Origin: a virus
Length of the DNA: 37,061 nt
Virus record (IMG/VR): IMGVR_UViG_3300002223_000006
Location: 1 to 37,061 of that record
Reading direction: 5' to 3' (one strand)
Position 1 is the stretch's first letter; every line of letters starts with the position of its first letter. Both the position numbers and the translations under genes were made by a program. Below, one piece after another: positions 1 to 7,557 of the stretch. The notes beneath the pieces were generated by a model. That model was not told the DNA's origin and did no database searches. It was given only the letters and a program-made list of their open reading frames with translations.

Positions 1-91
1 CGGTGAATGAAGATTATAAGCCCCTGCCAAAAAACGCTTGGCCGTTAGCGAGAAGAAATGGAAAAATCACCTGACAATTTAGAACAAGCCA
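1..91. repeat. Left copy of 91-bp terminal direct repeat
   Basis: Bases 1-91 are identical to 36971-37061. The repeat lies inside coding sequence: the end of a zinc-ribbon gene and the start of the next gene. That is what a circular assembly with a k-mer-length overlap looks like. A genuine terminal redundancy this short, placed within genes, is less likely. The genome unit is therefore about 36,970 bp. Confidence 0.95.
3..74 (+). CDS. Zinc-ribbon protein, C-terminal part (5' truncated by contig end)
   Basis: This is the last 23 codons of the gene that appears whole at 36862-37044, cut because the circular contig was opened here. The zinc-binding cysteines lie upstream and are only present in the complete copy. 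The TGA stop at 72-74 overlaps the next gene, which starts at 58, so the two are probably translationally coupled. Confidence 0.85.
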   Translation: MNEDYKPLPKNAWPLARRNGKIT

Positions 92-243
92 TATTAAGGG
101 CCAAGATCGAAAGAGTGAGAGAAAGGGTTGATAAGATTTTAGCCGAAGAAGATTTAATACTTTCAGCCCAACCAAGAATAACAGACATAGGGTTTATATG
201 CGTGCCGGTTTATAGGAGTAAGCCGACACAGGGAAATGGCTAA
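58..243 (+). CDS. Small charged protein upstream of terminase
   Basis: This 61-residue protein is not recognised. Residues 8-36 are rich in Arg, Glu, Lys and Leu with helical periodicity (a run such as AKIERVRERVDKILAEED), so a short coiled coil is likely. The C-terminus is unrelated and short. It overlaps the preceding zinc-ribbon gene by 17 nt and the small terminase by 8 nt, which places it in the packaging operon. A role as a terminase accessory or DNA-binding factor is a guess from position only. Confidence 0.7.
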   Translation: MEKSPDNLEQAILRAKIERVRERVDKILAEEDLILSAQPRITDIGFICVPVYRSKPTQGNG

Positions 244-739
244 GAAACAACTACCCCTTGATCCTCGGCAAGAAAACTGTCTTGCATATTACTTTGATCC
301 GAAAAGCTCTACTTTCAGCGATCTTAAAAACAGCGCATTGAGGGCTGGATTTACTGAATCATACGCGGATAATCTCTTTCATCTTCTACCAGATTGGCTC
401 TCGGACGCTATCGGGCAACATAAGATGCTTTCCAAAGCCGAAAGAAACCTTGACCAGATGTTAGATTTAAAAACAGAACAACCCATTTTAATAAATAAAG
501 AATTAGTGGTTGATGATAACGGAAACGCTGTTGAAGTAACTAATCCGGCGCTTCTCCGAACGAAAGCAGATGTAACTATGTTTGTAGCTGAAAGACTCGG
601 CAAAAAAAAATACTCTCAACGTAATGAGAGTGTGGTTGTTGATATAAATTTAAAAGATATAATTGATGCCAAACAAGTCAAACGAATTGCCCGAAGAATA
701 CTTAATGGTAATCCAAAGGGCGAGGGAAAATCTGATTGA
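236..739 (+). CDS. terS: Terminase small subunit (probable)
   Basis: This 167-residue protein lies directly before the large terminase. The N-terminal part contains a stretch like LKNSALRAGFTESYADN (about residues 30-46). It resembles the HTH of phage small terminases, where a helix with A-x-x-A-G-(F/Y)-x-x-x-x-A recognises the packaging site. The middle is helical and probably mediates oligomerisation. The C-terminus is Arg/Lys-rich. It overlaps the large terminase reading frame by up to 77 nt, an unusually long overlap that suggests the large subunit may start later (see that entry). Identity rests on position and the HTH-like motif. Confidence 0.75.
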   Translation: MAKKQLPLDPRQENCLAYYFDPKSSTFSDLKNSALRAGFTESYADNLFHLLPDWLSDAIGQHKMLSKAERNLDQMLDLKTEQPILINKELVVDDNGNAVEVTNPALLRTKADVTMFVAERLGKKKYSQRNESVVVDINLKDIIDAKQVKRIARRILNGNPKGEGKSD

Positions 740-3113
740 TTTTGAAATTGCCACCAATTCCAATTACGAACCGAATTGGCACCACGAGTTTATCGCGAAA
801 GAGTTAGAGCATATTGAGCGGTTTGGGGATCGTGATTATAAGATTTTAATAATTACAGTTCCACCAAGACACGGAAAAGAAATTGCGTCAGACACTCTGA
901 TCCCAACTCCTGATGGATTTAAGAAGCACGGAGAATTACAGGTTGGTGATTTTGTTTTTGGTTCAGATCATAAACCAACAGAGGTTATCGCGGTGATCCC
1001 CCAAGAAGAACGAGTGGATTTGGAAGTCACCATAAGTGATGGATCAAGTGTTATTGTTCATTCTAATCACGAGTGGACGGTTTATGATAGAAAAAAGAAT
1101 ACTCGCAATAATCTGGTGACGCTTGAAACGAGAGAGTTACAACAAGATTTATGGATTGGGACACGGGGCGTACGAGGGAGTAGAGCGAGGTGGCAACTGT
1201 TGGACTCTCAAGTTGTGCAATTTTCAGAAAAAAAGACATTATTTGATCCTTATACGCTTGGGGTTTGGTTAGGCGACGGCTCAACAAACGAGCCGAGGAT
1301 TACCATGTCCTATGAGGATTTAGAGGAGGTTTTGTTTTATATTCCTTATAGGCCCAAAAAGATACATTTCCATAAGAATACGGGTGTTTCATCGGCCTAT
1401 TTTTCAAGTAACAAGCATGGGGTTGCGGGAGAGTTTCAGATAGGACTGGAAAAAATAGGAGTTTGGGGTAATAAACATATTCCGAGAGAATATCTCTTTA
1501 ATAGTGAATCCGTGAGACGTGAAATTCTTGCCGGACTTATAGACACCGACGGGTGTGTTACGGCGGATGGGAGAGTTCGTTTCATAAATACTAATAAAAA
1601 CTTGATTGATGATGTCGCCATATTGGTGCGTTCGCTTGGTTACCGTATATGTATTACTAATCAAGAACCCTCACTTTCTTCTTCGGGGATTCAAGGAAAA
1701 AAGAGAGTTTTTACTATTTCGTTTTCCATTAATGAGTTTAAACAGATCGCAAAATTAAAAAGAAAGTCTAAAAAATTGATACTTGCCACTAAGAGAAGAA
1801 GGGCGATTGTTTCAATAGAAAAAGTAAAATCAAAAAAAGGCGAATGTATTCAAGTTAGTAATAAAGATGGTATTTACCTCGCAACAGAAGCGTTTATACC
1901 AACCCATAATAGCCAACAAGGCTCAATAGATTTTCCGGCATGGTATTTGGGTAGAAACCCAACCAAAGAGATTATTACCGCTTCTTATTCCGCAGACCTT
2001 GCTCAAGACTTCGGAGCAAAGACTAGAGAAAAGATGGATTCGGAGCAGTATAAACTTATTTTTCCCGAAGTACCTTTAAGAGAAGATGAACGAGCAAGGG
2101 GCAGGTGGAGAACAAAACAAGGCGGATCGTACATCTCGGTTGGAGTGGGTGGGGCCATTACTGGCAGAGGAACTAACGTTTTTCTAATTGATGATCCGAT
2201 TAAAAACCGCGAGGAAGCTGAATCGCAAGTTTATCGAGATAAAACATGGGAATGGTTTACTTCAACGGCATATACTCGTCTAGAGCCCAAAGGAGTGGTT
2301 GTTTTAATACTTACGAGGTGGCATTTAGATGATTTGGCCGGAAGAATTTTAGCGAATAAGGACTTAGCCAAGAGAACTAAAGTTATTAAATTCACGGCGA
2401 TTGACGAAAAGGGGGAGGCATTATGGCCGGAACGATATGACCTTAAAAATTTAGAAGAAACCAAGTTGGCTATCGGCCCCTACGACTGGGCGAGCTTATA
2501 TCAAGGCAATCCGATTTTAACCGAAAATCAGGAATTTAAACCGGAGTGGATGAAGCGCATTTCTGAAAAGGAACTTGAAATGCGTTCAACTAATAAATAT
2601 CTAACCATAGACACAGCTCTTTCTAAACGGGATCAAGCTGATTATTGCGGGTTTTGTGATAACGAAGTGGACAATGAGAATTTTTGGAATATAAGGGCGT
2701 GGCGGGCGAAACTCAATGCCGATGAGTTAGTGGACACGCTTTTTACCTTACAAGACAGAAGGAAATATGTTTCAATAGGGATAGAGAAGACGGCGTATTT
2801 AGACGGCCTAAGACCATTTTTAGACGCGGAGCAGAGAAAACGAGGTAAGTTTTTACCAATTATAGAGCTAAAACATGGGGGTGTTCAGAAGGAAATTCGC
2901 ATAAGAAGCTTAATTCCTAGATATGCCGCAGGTTCGATCCGGCACGTTGAAGGTCAATGCGCGGCTTTGGAAGAAGAACAGTTTAACTTTCCGTTTGGGA
3001 AAAATGACGATGTTTTAGACGCTACGGCGTATCAGTCGCAAATGGCACAAGCTTTATTTTTCGAAGAAGATAACGACTTATCTAGAAAGACTAAGACACA
3101 AAGAGGAAGATAG
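663..3113 (+). CDS. terL: Terminase large subunit, interrupted by an intein
   Basis: This is the ATPase-nuclease motor that packages DNA into the prohead. The 816-residue precursor holds a 344-residue intein (residues 73-416), leaving a normal-sized 472-residue terminase. The Walker A loop is PPRHGK (67-72) joined to Ser417 after splicing, giving PPRHGKS. Walker B is FLIDDP (507-512). The RNase H-type nuclease shows Asp650 in YLTIDTA, Glu708 in GIEKT and a DDVLDA motif at 782-787. The start is uncertain. ATG at 663 gives a 77-nt overlap with terS; an in-frame ATG at 705 (MVIQRAREN) follows a purine-rich GAAGAA and would shorten the overlap to 35 nt. The family assignment is very secure. Confidence 0.96.
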   Translation: MMPNKSNELPEEYLMVIQRARENLIDFEIATNSNYEPNWHHEFIAKELEHIERFGDRDYKILIITVPPRHGKEIASDTLIPTPDGFKKHGELQVGDFVFGSDHKPTEVIAVIPQEERVDLEVTISDGSSVIVHSNHEWTVYDRKKNTRNNLVTLETRELQQDLWIGTRGVRGSRARWQLLDSQVVQFSEKKTLFDPYTLGVWLGDGSTNEPRITMSYEDLEEVLFYIPYRPKKIHFHKNTGVSSAYFSSNKHGVAGEFQIGLEKIGVWGNKHIPREYLFNSESVRREILAGLIDTDGCVTADGRVRFINTNKNLIDDVAILVRSLGYRICITNQEPSLSSSGIQGKKRVFTISFSINEFKQIAKLKRKSKKLILATKRRRAIVSIEKVKSKKGECIQVSNKDGIYLATEAFIPTHNSQQGSIDFPAWYLGRNPTKEIITASYSADLAQDFGAKTREKMDSEQYKLIFPEVPLREDERARGRWRTKQGGSYISVGVGGAITGRGTNVFLIDDPIKNREEAESQVYRDKTWEWFTSTAYTRLEPKGVVVLILTRWHLDDLAGRILANKDLAKRTKVIKFTAIDEKGEALWPERYDLKNLEETKLAIGPYDWASLYQGNPILTENQEFKPEWMKRISEKELEMRSTNKYLTIDTALSKRDQADYCGFCDNEVDNENFWNIRAWRAKLNADELVDTLFTLQDRRKYVSIGIEKTAYLDGLRPFLDAEQRKRGKFLPIIELKHGGVQKEIRIRSLIPRYAAGSIRHVEGQCAALEEEQFNFPFGKNDDVLDATAYQSQMAQALFFEEDNDLSRKTKTQRGR
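879..1910 (+). other. Class 3 intein with LAGLIDADG homing endonuclease domain
   Basis: This in-frame protein-splicing element covers residues 73-416 of the TerL precursor. Its first residue is Glu (EIASDTLIPTPDG), not the Cys or Ser of ordinary inteins. It ends PTHN followed by extein Ser417. The class 3 W-C-T triad is visible: Trp138 two residues after the block B His136, Cys395 in GECIQV (block F), and Thr414 before the penultimate His415. The endonuclease domain has two LAGLIDADG-type motifs, LGVWLGDG (199-206) and LAGLIDTDG (289-297), plus the HIPREYL linker. Insertion is exactly between Lys and Ser of the P-loop, so unspliced TerL should be unable to hydrolyse ATP. Confidence 0.93.
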
Positions 3114-3114
3114 T

Positions 3115-3258
3115 TTAAGGGTGGCCGCCGGGGCGCGTAACCTTTCGTAAAGAGTTTCGGTTACCACCCTTAAAAAGTTTTCCACAGTGTCTTTTTTCAA
3201 AGACGTATCATAATTAAGTTAAGAGAACTCTTTATTATTAAAAAACTTGAAACTCTTT
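3115..3258 (+). promoter_or_regulatory. Intergenic RNA structure with interleaved inverted repeats
   Basis: Arm A (3115-3124, TTAAGGGTGG) pairs perfectly with A' (3164-3173). Inside its loop, AAAGAGTTTC (3149-3158) is a perfect 10-nt complement of GAAACTCTTT (3249-3258), which ends 13 nt before the ATG at 3272. The order A-B-A'-B' is that of a pseudoknot or a pair of competing folds. An inner alternative GTAACC/GGTTAC pair (3137-3142/3159-3164) competes with A'. There is no U-run directly after A', so a simple terminator is not obvious. A DnaA-box-like TTTTCCACA lies at 3178-3186. Confidence 0.55.
3178..3186 (+). promoter_or_regulatory. DnaA-box-like site
   Basis: TTTTCCACA in the spacer between terminase and 3272, matching TTWTNCACA. 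Confidence 0.3.
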
Positions 3259-3271
3259 CAGGTTATTTTTT

Positions 3272-3532
3272 ATGGATGATGAAATAAAAGATAGTGAATG
3301 GATCAGCGCAAGAGAGGTAAACAGACCGAATCCGAAACCAAAGGAGCCTCCTAAAATTGATCCTTATGTTTCAAAAATAGTTGGTAAGCCAGTTTTAGTG
3401 AATGACCCGCGTTTGATTGCGGAGGTAAACAAGTGGAGGCAAGACTCTCACCCCGATAAATTTGATAATCACTTGCAAAATCCGGCAAAACAAGCCGATT
3501 TAAGGAGGATTTTTAATAAGGAATATCATTGA
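3272..3532 (+). CDS. Hypothetical small head-region protein
   Basis: This 86-residue hydrophilic protein has a Pro/Lys-rich middle (NRPNPKPKEPPKIDP, about 17-31) and no recognisable domain, signal or membrane segment. The segment KWRQDSHPDKFDNH includes an HPD tripeptide like that of J-domains, but the surrounding helices are not convincingly J-like. It lies between terminase and portal and its TGA overlaps the ATG of the next gene, so it is probably made with the head proteins. No Shine-Dalgarno is seen; the folded leader described upstream ends close to the start. Confidence 0.7.
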   Translation: MDDEIKDSEWISAREVNRPNPKPKEPPKIDPYVSKIVGKPVLVNDPRLIAEVNKWRQDSHPDKFDNHLQNPAKQADLRRIFNKEYH

Positions 3533-3900
3533 TGTTTAAAGTTTTACTCGCGATAGGGGATAAGAATTACAAGGGCAAAGGGAAAACTGCCTTTGAAGCT
3601 CTTTCTGATCTTCCTCTAGATTTTACCCAAGTGAAGACTAAAGGGGTTATTACTATTTCCAAAGGCAAGAAAAAAGCCGAGAAGTTGTTTTATCTTCGTC
3701 CTTTAAGAATGTTATTTGCTAATCATTTACGGCGAAAAGGTTTTGCGTGGCAACTGGAAGCACTTTTAAACAAATGGAAACATAAAGACCATACAAAAGT
3801 CGGCAATGTGAATATGAAAATGAAACCGGCAATGGGTAAAATGCCCAAAGATATGCCTAAAAAACACATGATGTTTGACAAGGGCAAAAAAATGAAATGA
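3532..3900 (+). CDS. Hypothetical basic protein with Met/Lys-rich tail
   Basis: This 122-residue protein starts at the ATG overlapping the previous stop (ATGA); a TTG one codon upstream is less likely. The N-terminal half (MFKVLLAIGDKNYKGKGKTAFEALSDL) looks like a small alpha/beta fold. The C-terminal third is dominated by Lys, Met and Pro (about residues 93-122, repeated MK and MPK), so it is probably disordered and nucleic-acid binding. It overlaps the portal gene by 4 nt. Function unknown; a minor head or accessory packaging role is inferred from position. Confidence 0.7.
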   Translation: MFKVLLAIGDKNYKGKGKTAFEALSDLPLDFTQVKTKGVITISKGKKKAEKLFYLRPLRMLFANHLRRKGFAWQLEALLNKWKHKDHTKVGNVNMKMKPAMGKMPKDMPKKHMMFDKGKKMK

Positions 3901-5702
3901 CAAAGGATATTTTTGATTTTGTTATTGAGCAGGAAGCGGGTTTTTCTAAGCCGATCAGTTTAGTGGATGGCTGGAATTGGAATTGGAAAACACATATTCG
4001 TCGCTCGCTTTTGTATAAGAACTCGCAATTTGAGGAAGCCAACGATGACCGGAAGGATCGTCCTTTTAAAAATATTGTGCGCCCGATTTTAAACGTGCAG
4101 TATCGCACTGAAGGTTTTGACGTGAAAGATATAGAACTTTATGTAAATGACGCCCAAAATTACCATAAGTCCTTTTTAACTAAGAAATTTCACGAAGACT
4201 GGGCTTTGGAAAACGAGATGGACACGTTTATTGATGAATTAGTGGAATCCTATGTTGATTACGGAGGCGCTTTGGTAAAAAACGTCGATGATGTGAGGCC
4301 AGAGGTTGTAAATCTCCAAACCATTGCTTTTTGCGACCAGACTAATTTTCTTTCCGGACCGTTTGCGATTAAGCATTATTTTTCTCCATCAGAATTAAGG
4401 AATATGGGAAAACAGGGTTGGGGTGAGAAGAGTAAAGGCGCGACGTTTGACCTTGAAACCTTAATTAAACTCTCCGAACCAAGAAAAACACAAGAAAAAC
4501 AAAATGAACCAAGTACAACGCCGGGGAAATACATTGAGGTTTATGAAGTACACGGTTCATTTCCCGCTAACTGGTTAAGTTATGAAAACTACACCGAGGG
4601 CAAATATGAGTCGCAGATTCATATTGTCGCTTTTTACAAGAATCAAGCCGATGAACAAACTGGGGTTTGTCTTTTTAAAGTCAAAGAACCAAAACTGCCT
4701 TTTAAATTTTTAAAACGTGATCCGATCTTTGGTAGAGCATTAGGATTTGGTGGAGTCGAAGAGCTTTTTGATTCGCAGGTTTGGACGAACTCCTCCGAGA
4801 TTTACATAATGGAAATGCTTAATCTTGCCTCTAAGACTTTATATAAAACTACTGATCCGGCGTTTAAGAACCGTAATAAAATAACTGATTTGGATAACGG
4901 CGAAATATTATCTGTATTAGAAGGACGAGATATTGGGCAGCTTGAAACTACTCCGAGGAATCTTCCTGTATTCGTAGACGCCGTAAATAGATGGGAGGAG
5001 CACGCCAGTAGAATGGGTGCTTCAAGCGAAGCTTTAATGGGACAAGCACCGACTGCTGGCACTCCGTTTAAACTTTTTGAGGCGCAGATTATAGAAGATA
5101 AAGGGCTTCATCGTTACCGACAAGGCAAGATCGCTGTATTTGTAGATGGAATTTATCGAGATTGGATTTTGCCTTATATCACGAGGGAAATAACTAAGGG
5201 TAAAAGTTTTCTTTCTGAACTCTCATCAGATGAATTACAAATGATCGCAGATAAAGTTTCCATGAATGAAGCTAATCGCCAAGCGGTGGAAAAGATATTA
5301 AACGGCGAGCTTATTTTTCCCGAAGAAATGGACATGGTGAAAGAGAAAACGCGCATGGAGTTTTTACAGGGCGGATCAAAAAGATTTATTGAGATATTTA
5401 AAGATGAAATGAAGGATATTCCATTAAAAGTTAAAACGAATATTGCTGGCAAGCAAAAAAATCTCGCTCTTTTGACTGATAAGGTAGTGAACGTTCTAAG
5501 ACAATTCATAGCGACTCCGGAGATAAGACAAGACCCAGAAATGGTTAAGTTACTTAATACCATACTGGAAAGTTCGGGACTTTCTCCCATGATCTTCGGA
5601 GCCTCAAGACCTTCCCAACAGCAACAGCAAGGACAAGGAAGCACCGAGCCATTAAAAGCTTTAGCACAAGGAGCGAAAGCCCCGCAATTAAATGCTCAAT
5701 GA
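3897..5702 (+). CDS. Portal protein
   Basis: This 601-residue protein follows the terminase genes at the place and size expected of a podovirus-type portal. Portals form the dodecameric ring at one vertex through which DNA passes. Features seen are an Asp/Trp-rich N-terminus (WNWNWKTHIRR), a middle with FGRALGFGGVEELFDSQVW followed by long helices (about 285-330), and a polar Gln-rich C-terminus (QQQQQGQG) that is likely the disordered crown or barrel end. The small gene at 5692 overlaps its 3' end. Family naming rests on size, order and this general pattern, since portals diverge strongly in sequence. Confidence 0.8.
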   Translation: MTKDIFDFVIEQEAGFSKPISLVDGWNWNWKTHIRRSLLYKNSQFEEANDDRKDRPFKNIVRPILNVQYRTEGFDVKDIELYVNDAQNYHKSFLTKKFHEDWALENEMDTFIDELVESYVDYGGALVKNVDDVRPEVVNLQTIAFCDQTNFLSGPFAIKHYFSPSELRNMGKQGWGEKSKGATFDLETLIKLSEPRKTQEKQNEPSTTPGKYIEVYEVHGSFPANWLSYENYTEGKYESQIHIVAFYKNQADEQTGVCLFKVKEPKLPFKFLKRDPIFGRALGFGGVEELFDSQVWTNSSEIYIMEMLNLASKTLYKTTDPAFKNRNKITDLDNGEILSVLEGRDIGQLETTPRNLPVFVDAVNRWEEHASRMGASSEALMGQAPTAGTPFKLFEAQIIEDKGLHRYRQGKIAVFVDGIYRDWILPYITREITKGKSFLSELSSDELQMIADKVSMNEANRQAVEKILNGELIFPEEMDMVKEKTRMEFLQGGSKRFIEIFKDEMKDIPLKVKTNIAGKQKNLALLTDKVVNVLRQFIATPEIRQDPEMVKLLNTILESSGLSPMIFGASRPSQQQQQGQGSTEPLKALAQGAKAPQLNAQ

Positions 5703-5949
5703 TTTAGAAAAAGACACTATACAGGTTTTACTTACAAACAGCATTCTCTTAGGGGTGGTTAAGAAAGTTTTTAACCAAGCGATTGAAGACAATAAGCCTC
5801 TAATAAGCCCGGTAGATGATGATCCCGTTTTAGGTCAGAAATATAGGGCATACGAAACAAGCAAGAGAATTTTAAATGCAGGATTTCAAGCAATGGAATC
5901 TTATCGGACAAGGCCGAAGCAGGAATTAAAGGAAAATAGAGCAAGATGA
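5692..5949 (+). CDS. Hypothetical helical protein downstream of portal
   Basis: This 85-residue, mostly helical protein contains SILLGVVKKVFNQAIED and QKYRAYETSKRILNAGFQAMESYRTR. It overlaps the portal gene by 11 nt and the next small gene by 4 nt, so the three are coupled. No homology is recognised. A head assembly or accessory scaffold function is plausible by position only. Confidence 0.65.
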   Translation: MLNDLEKDTIQVLLTNSILLGVVKKVFNQAIEDNKPLISPVDDDPVLGQKYRAYETSKRILNAGFQAMESYRTRPKQELKENRAR

Positions 5950-6122
5950 AAACCAAACAAGAACGCAAAGAGGAGCATATTGAAAAAGACAACATTGAAA
6001 TCGAACGAGTTGTAGCGGAAATTGAAAGACTTACGGAGGACTACAACCGCAAAAAAGAGGCTTTAGAGGATAAATTAGAGGATAGCAAGTTCCGATTAGA
6101 AGCCATTAAGAAATTAAAGTGA
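5946..6122 (+). CDS. Small coiled-coil protein
   Basis: This 58-residue protein is almost entirely a charged amphipathic helix (Glu/Lys/Arg with Ile, Val and Leu at heptad spacing, residues 5-58). It starts at an ATG overlapping the previous stop and ends at a TGA 28 nt before the next gene. It is too short to identify. Coiled coils of this size near portal genes can be scaffold or assembly factors, but that is only positional inference. Confidence 0.65.
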   Translation: MKTKQERKEEHIEKDNIEIERVVAEIERLTEDYNRKKEALEDKLEDSKFRLEAIKKLK

Positions 6123-6149
6123 AAGGTCGGTCAAAGTAAAATAAACATT

Positions 6150-6683
6150 ATGAAAAATACATTAGCCATTATAGGAATAGTAGCGGTTATAGCGGGCATG
6201 TTCTTTGTTTTAAACAAACCAGCCCCAACCGCTTTAGGTGAATCAGTTATCAGAAAAGTTGATATTTTGGGAACAGGCACGAGTACGGCAGGATCATATA
6301 ATTTTGTAGCTACCGCCGCGACAACCACGGTTACTTTCTTACCCGGAGGAGCTACGGATATTATTGACTTAGATATTTACCCAGAATCAGCTTCTTCCAC
6401 GGCCCACGTCGGTATTCAAGTTTTGAAGTCGAATTTGGCGAGATGTCAGACATCAGGAGGCAATCTTCAAGATTGGGTTGACGCAATCGCCACAAACGCA
6501 GTTTCCGCCCACATTACTACGATTGCGCAAGCCACAAGCACGGTTGCATGGGCGCCTACTACACGACAAGCCGGCACGCATTACCGCTTAACCAATTTCA
6601 ATTCCAACTGTGCCAAGCTCTTTATTGGCGGGCAATCAGTGAACTTATATATTCAGGCTACCCTTAAATCATTGAGCTTCTAA
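6150..6683 (+). CDS. Membrane-anchored or secreted Ser/Thr/Ala-rich protein
   Basis: This 177-residue protein opens with a classic N-terminal hydrophobic segment (MKNTLAIIGIVAVIAGMFFVL, residues 1-21) followed by a Thr/Ser/Ala-rich, probably all-beta domain with TGTSTAGSY and ATSTVAWAPTT wording. Two Cys (in ARCQTSGG and SNCAKLF) could form a disulfide outside the cytoplasm. It lies between portal and scaffold genes, where decoration or head-fibre proteins are usual, yet a signal anchor is unexpected for a virion protein. It resembles the protein at 6871 in plan, and the two probably form a pair. Confidence 0.75.
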   Translation: MKNTLAIIGIVAVIAGMFFVLNKPAPTALGESVIRKVDILGTGTSTAGSYNFVATAATTTVTFLPGGATDIIDLDIYPESASSTAHVGIQVLKSNLARCQTSGGNLQDWVDAIATNAVSAHITTIAQATSTVAWAPTTRQAGTHYRLTNFNSNCAKLFIGGQSVNLYIQATLKSLSF

Positions 6684-6684
6684 A

Positions 6685-6729
6685 ATGCCAAAAAAGAAAA
6701 AAAAGAAAAAGGTCAAAATAACTTATTAA
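6685..6729 (+). CDS. Possible 14-residue Lys-rich peptide
   Basis: A short frame, ATG CCA followed by seven Lys codons and ending ITY, sits just after the previous gene's stop. It may be translated by read-on ribosomes, but poly-Lys runs arise easily in A-rich spacer DNA and there is no supporting context. Confidence 0.2.
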   Translation: MPKKKKKKKVKITY

Positions 6730-6742
6730 CTTAACAACAATT

Positions 6743-6874
6743 ATGAATCCAGCAATAAAATTAGGTTCTCTCAAGGACAAATTGCTTGAAAAAGACAAGA
6801 GAGAGCCGATCAAAATAGCAAAACCAAAAAAGGTTAAAAGGTCGGTGAAATTGGGAAAAAGTAAACGAAAATGA
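6743..6874 (+). CDS. Small very basic protein
   Basis: This 43-residue protein is rich in Lys and Arg (KLLEKDKREPIKIAKPKKVKRSVKLGKSKRK). Its TGA overlaps the ATG at 6871, the coupling pattern used across this genome, which supports it being real although it is short. Pro-Lys repeats suggest an unstructured, nucleic-acid-binding tail. It could be packaged with DNA or act as an RNA chaperone, but nothing identifies it. Confidence 0.55.
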   Translation: MNPAIKLGSLKDKLLEKDKREPIKIAKPKKVKRSVKLGKSKRK

Positions 6875-7452
6875 ACAAAGAAAATTTAATTACAGTAGTG
6901 ATGGCGGTAATTCTGTCTATCGGAGCAGTTACTTTTTTGCCGAGCAAAGACGCCGTTACGCCACCGCAGGATGAGAATGTGGGTGCGATTCCGGGTACAA
7001 CAGTGGATAGCCAAGAATTTTCCATTGGCGGAGTCAGATATGCGTATATCAATAAGACTATGGCCGCGACGTCTTCGGCGGTCTGCGCGATTAAAAACCC
7101 GTTCGGATCAAATGCCGCTTTAATTCAATTCAGCGCGAATTTTACTGATACGCCGACAGCCGCGACCACTGTTACTGTTTCAACAAGCACTCAAAAAATG
7201 CTTGGGGCGACATCCAGTCCAGCCTTAGTTATTGATCGTGCGTTAGGAGCGAATACAACTGGCTTTATCTTGTGGCAACCAAACAGCAACGCTACTTCCT
7301 CGGATAGAACATGGACACGCCCACCGACAGACGGCACATCGCCTTTCTTCCTTCGTTCAACCGAATATGTGGGAGCGAAAGCGGCGACTTCATCGCCGGG
7401 AGCAGGCGACAACTATGCAGGCTCATGCTCGGCGGTATTTCAGAAGATTTAA
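6871..7452 (+). CDS. Membrane-anchored or secreted Ser/Thr-rich protein, partner of 6150
   Basis: This 193-residue protein has an N-terminal hydrophobic segment (residues 6-24, LITVVMAVILSIGAVTFLP). A Pro/Asp linker and a beta-rich domain with many ATSS and TSTQ patterns follow. Cysteines at CAIKN and SCSAVF could pair. The general plan matches the protein at 6150, suggesting an old duplication or a functional pair exposed outside the membrane or on the head. Start chosen at the ATGA overlap with the basic protein. Confidence 0.75.
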   Translation: MNKENLITVVMAVILSIGAVTFLPSKDAVTPPQDENVGAIPGTTVDSQEFSIGGVRYAYINKTMAATSSAVCAIKNPFGSNAALIQFSANFTDTPTAATTVTVSTSTQKMLGATSSPALVIDRALGANTTGFILWQPNSNATSSDRTWTRPPTDGTSPFFLRSTEYVGAKAATSSPGAGDNYAGSCSAVFQKI

Positions 7453-7557
7453 GAAGTAAGAAATTGGTTCTCAAACCATTCAACATTGAACCTTTCTCAC
7501 AAGGTAAAAGTGAATTAAAAGTTCTGATTCTTATTAAAAATCAATAACCATCTCATT

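Noticed and set aside
2932-2944. GGTTCGATCC, a tRNA T-loop-like string
   Set aside because: It lies inside the terminase coding sequence and no acceptor, anticodon or D-arm fits around it.
3115-3173. Simple rho-independent terminator after terL
   Set aside because: The stem is followed by AAAAGTTTT rather than a clean U-run, and its loop is 39 nt with a partner downstream.
3420-3500. J-domain (DnaJ) in the 3272 protein from its HPD tripeptide
   Set aside because: Only HPD and a few charged residues match; the helix pattern of a J-domain is not clear at this length.
5174-5644. 156-codon minus-strand frame opposite the portal gene
   Set aside because: Cys/Ser-rich shadow of the portal codons; no start signal and everything else is on the + strand.
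7311-7547. 78-codon frame overlapping the end of the 6871 gene
   Set aside because: Mostly inside the real gene with Cys/Arg/Ser-rich shadow composition and no start signal.
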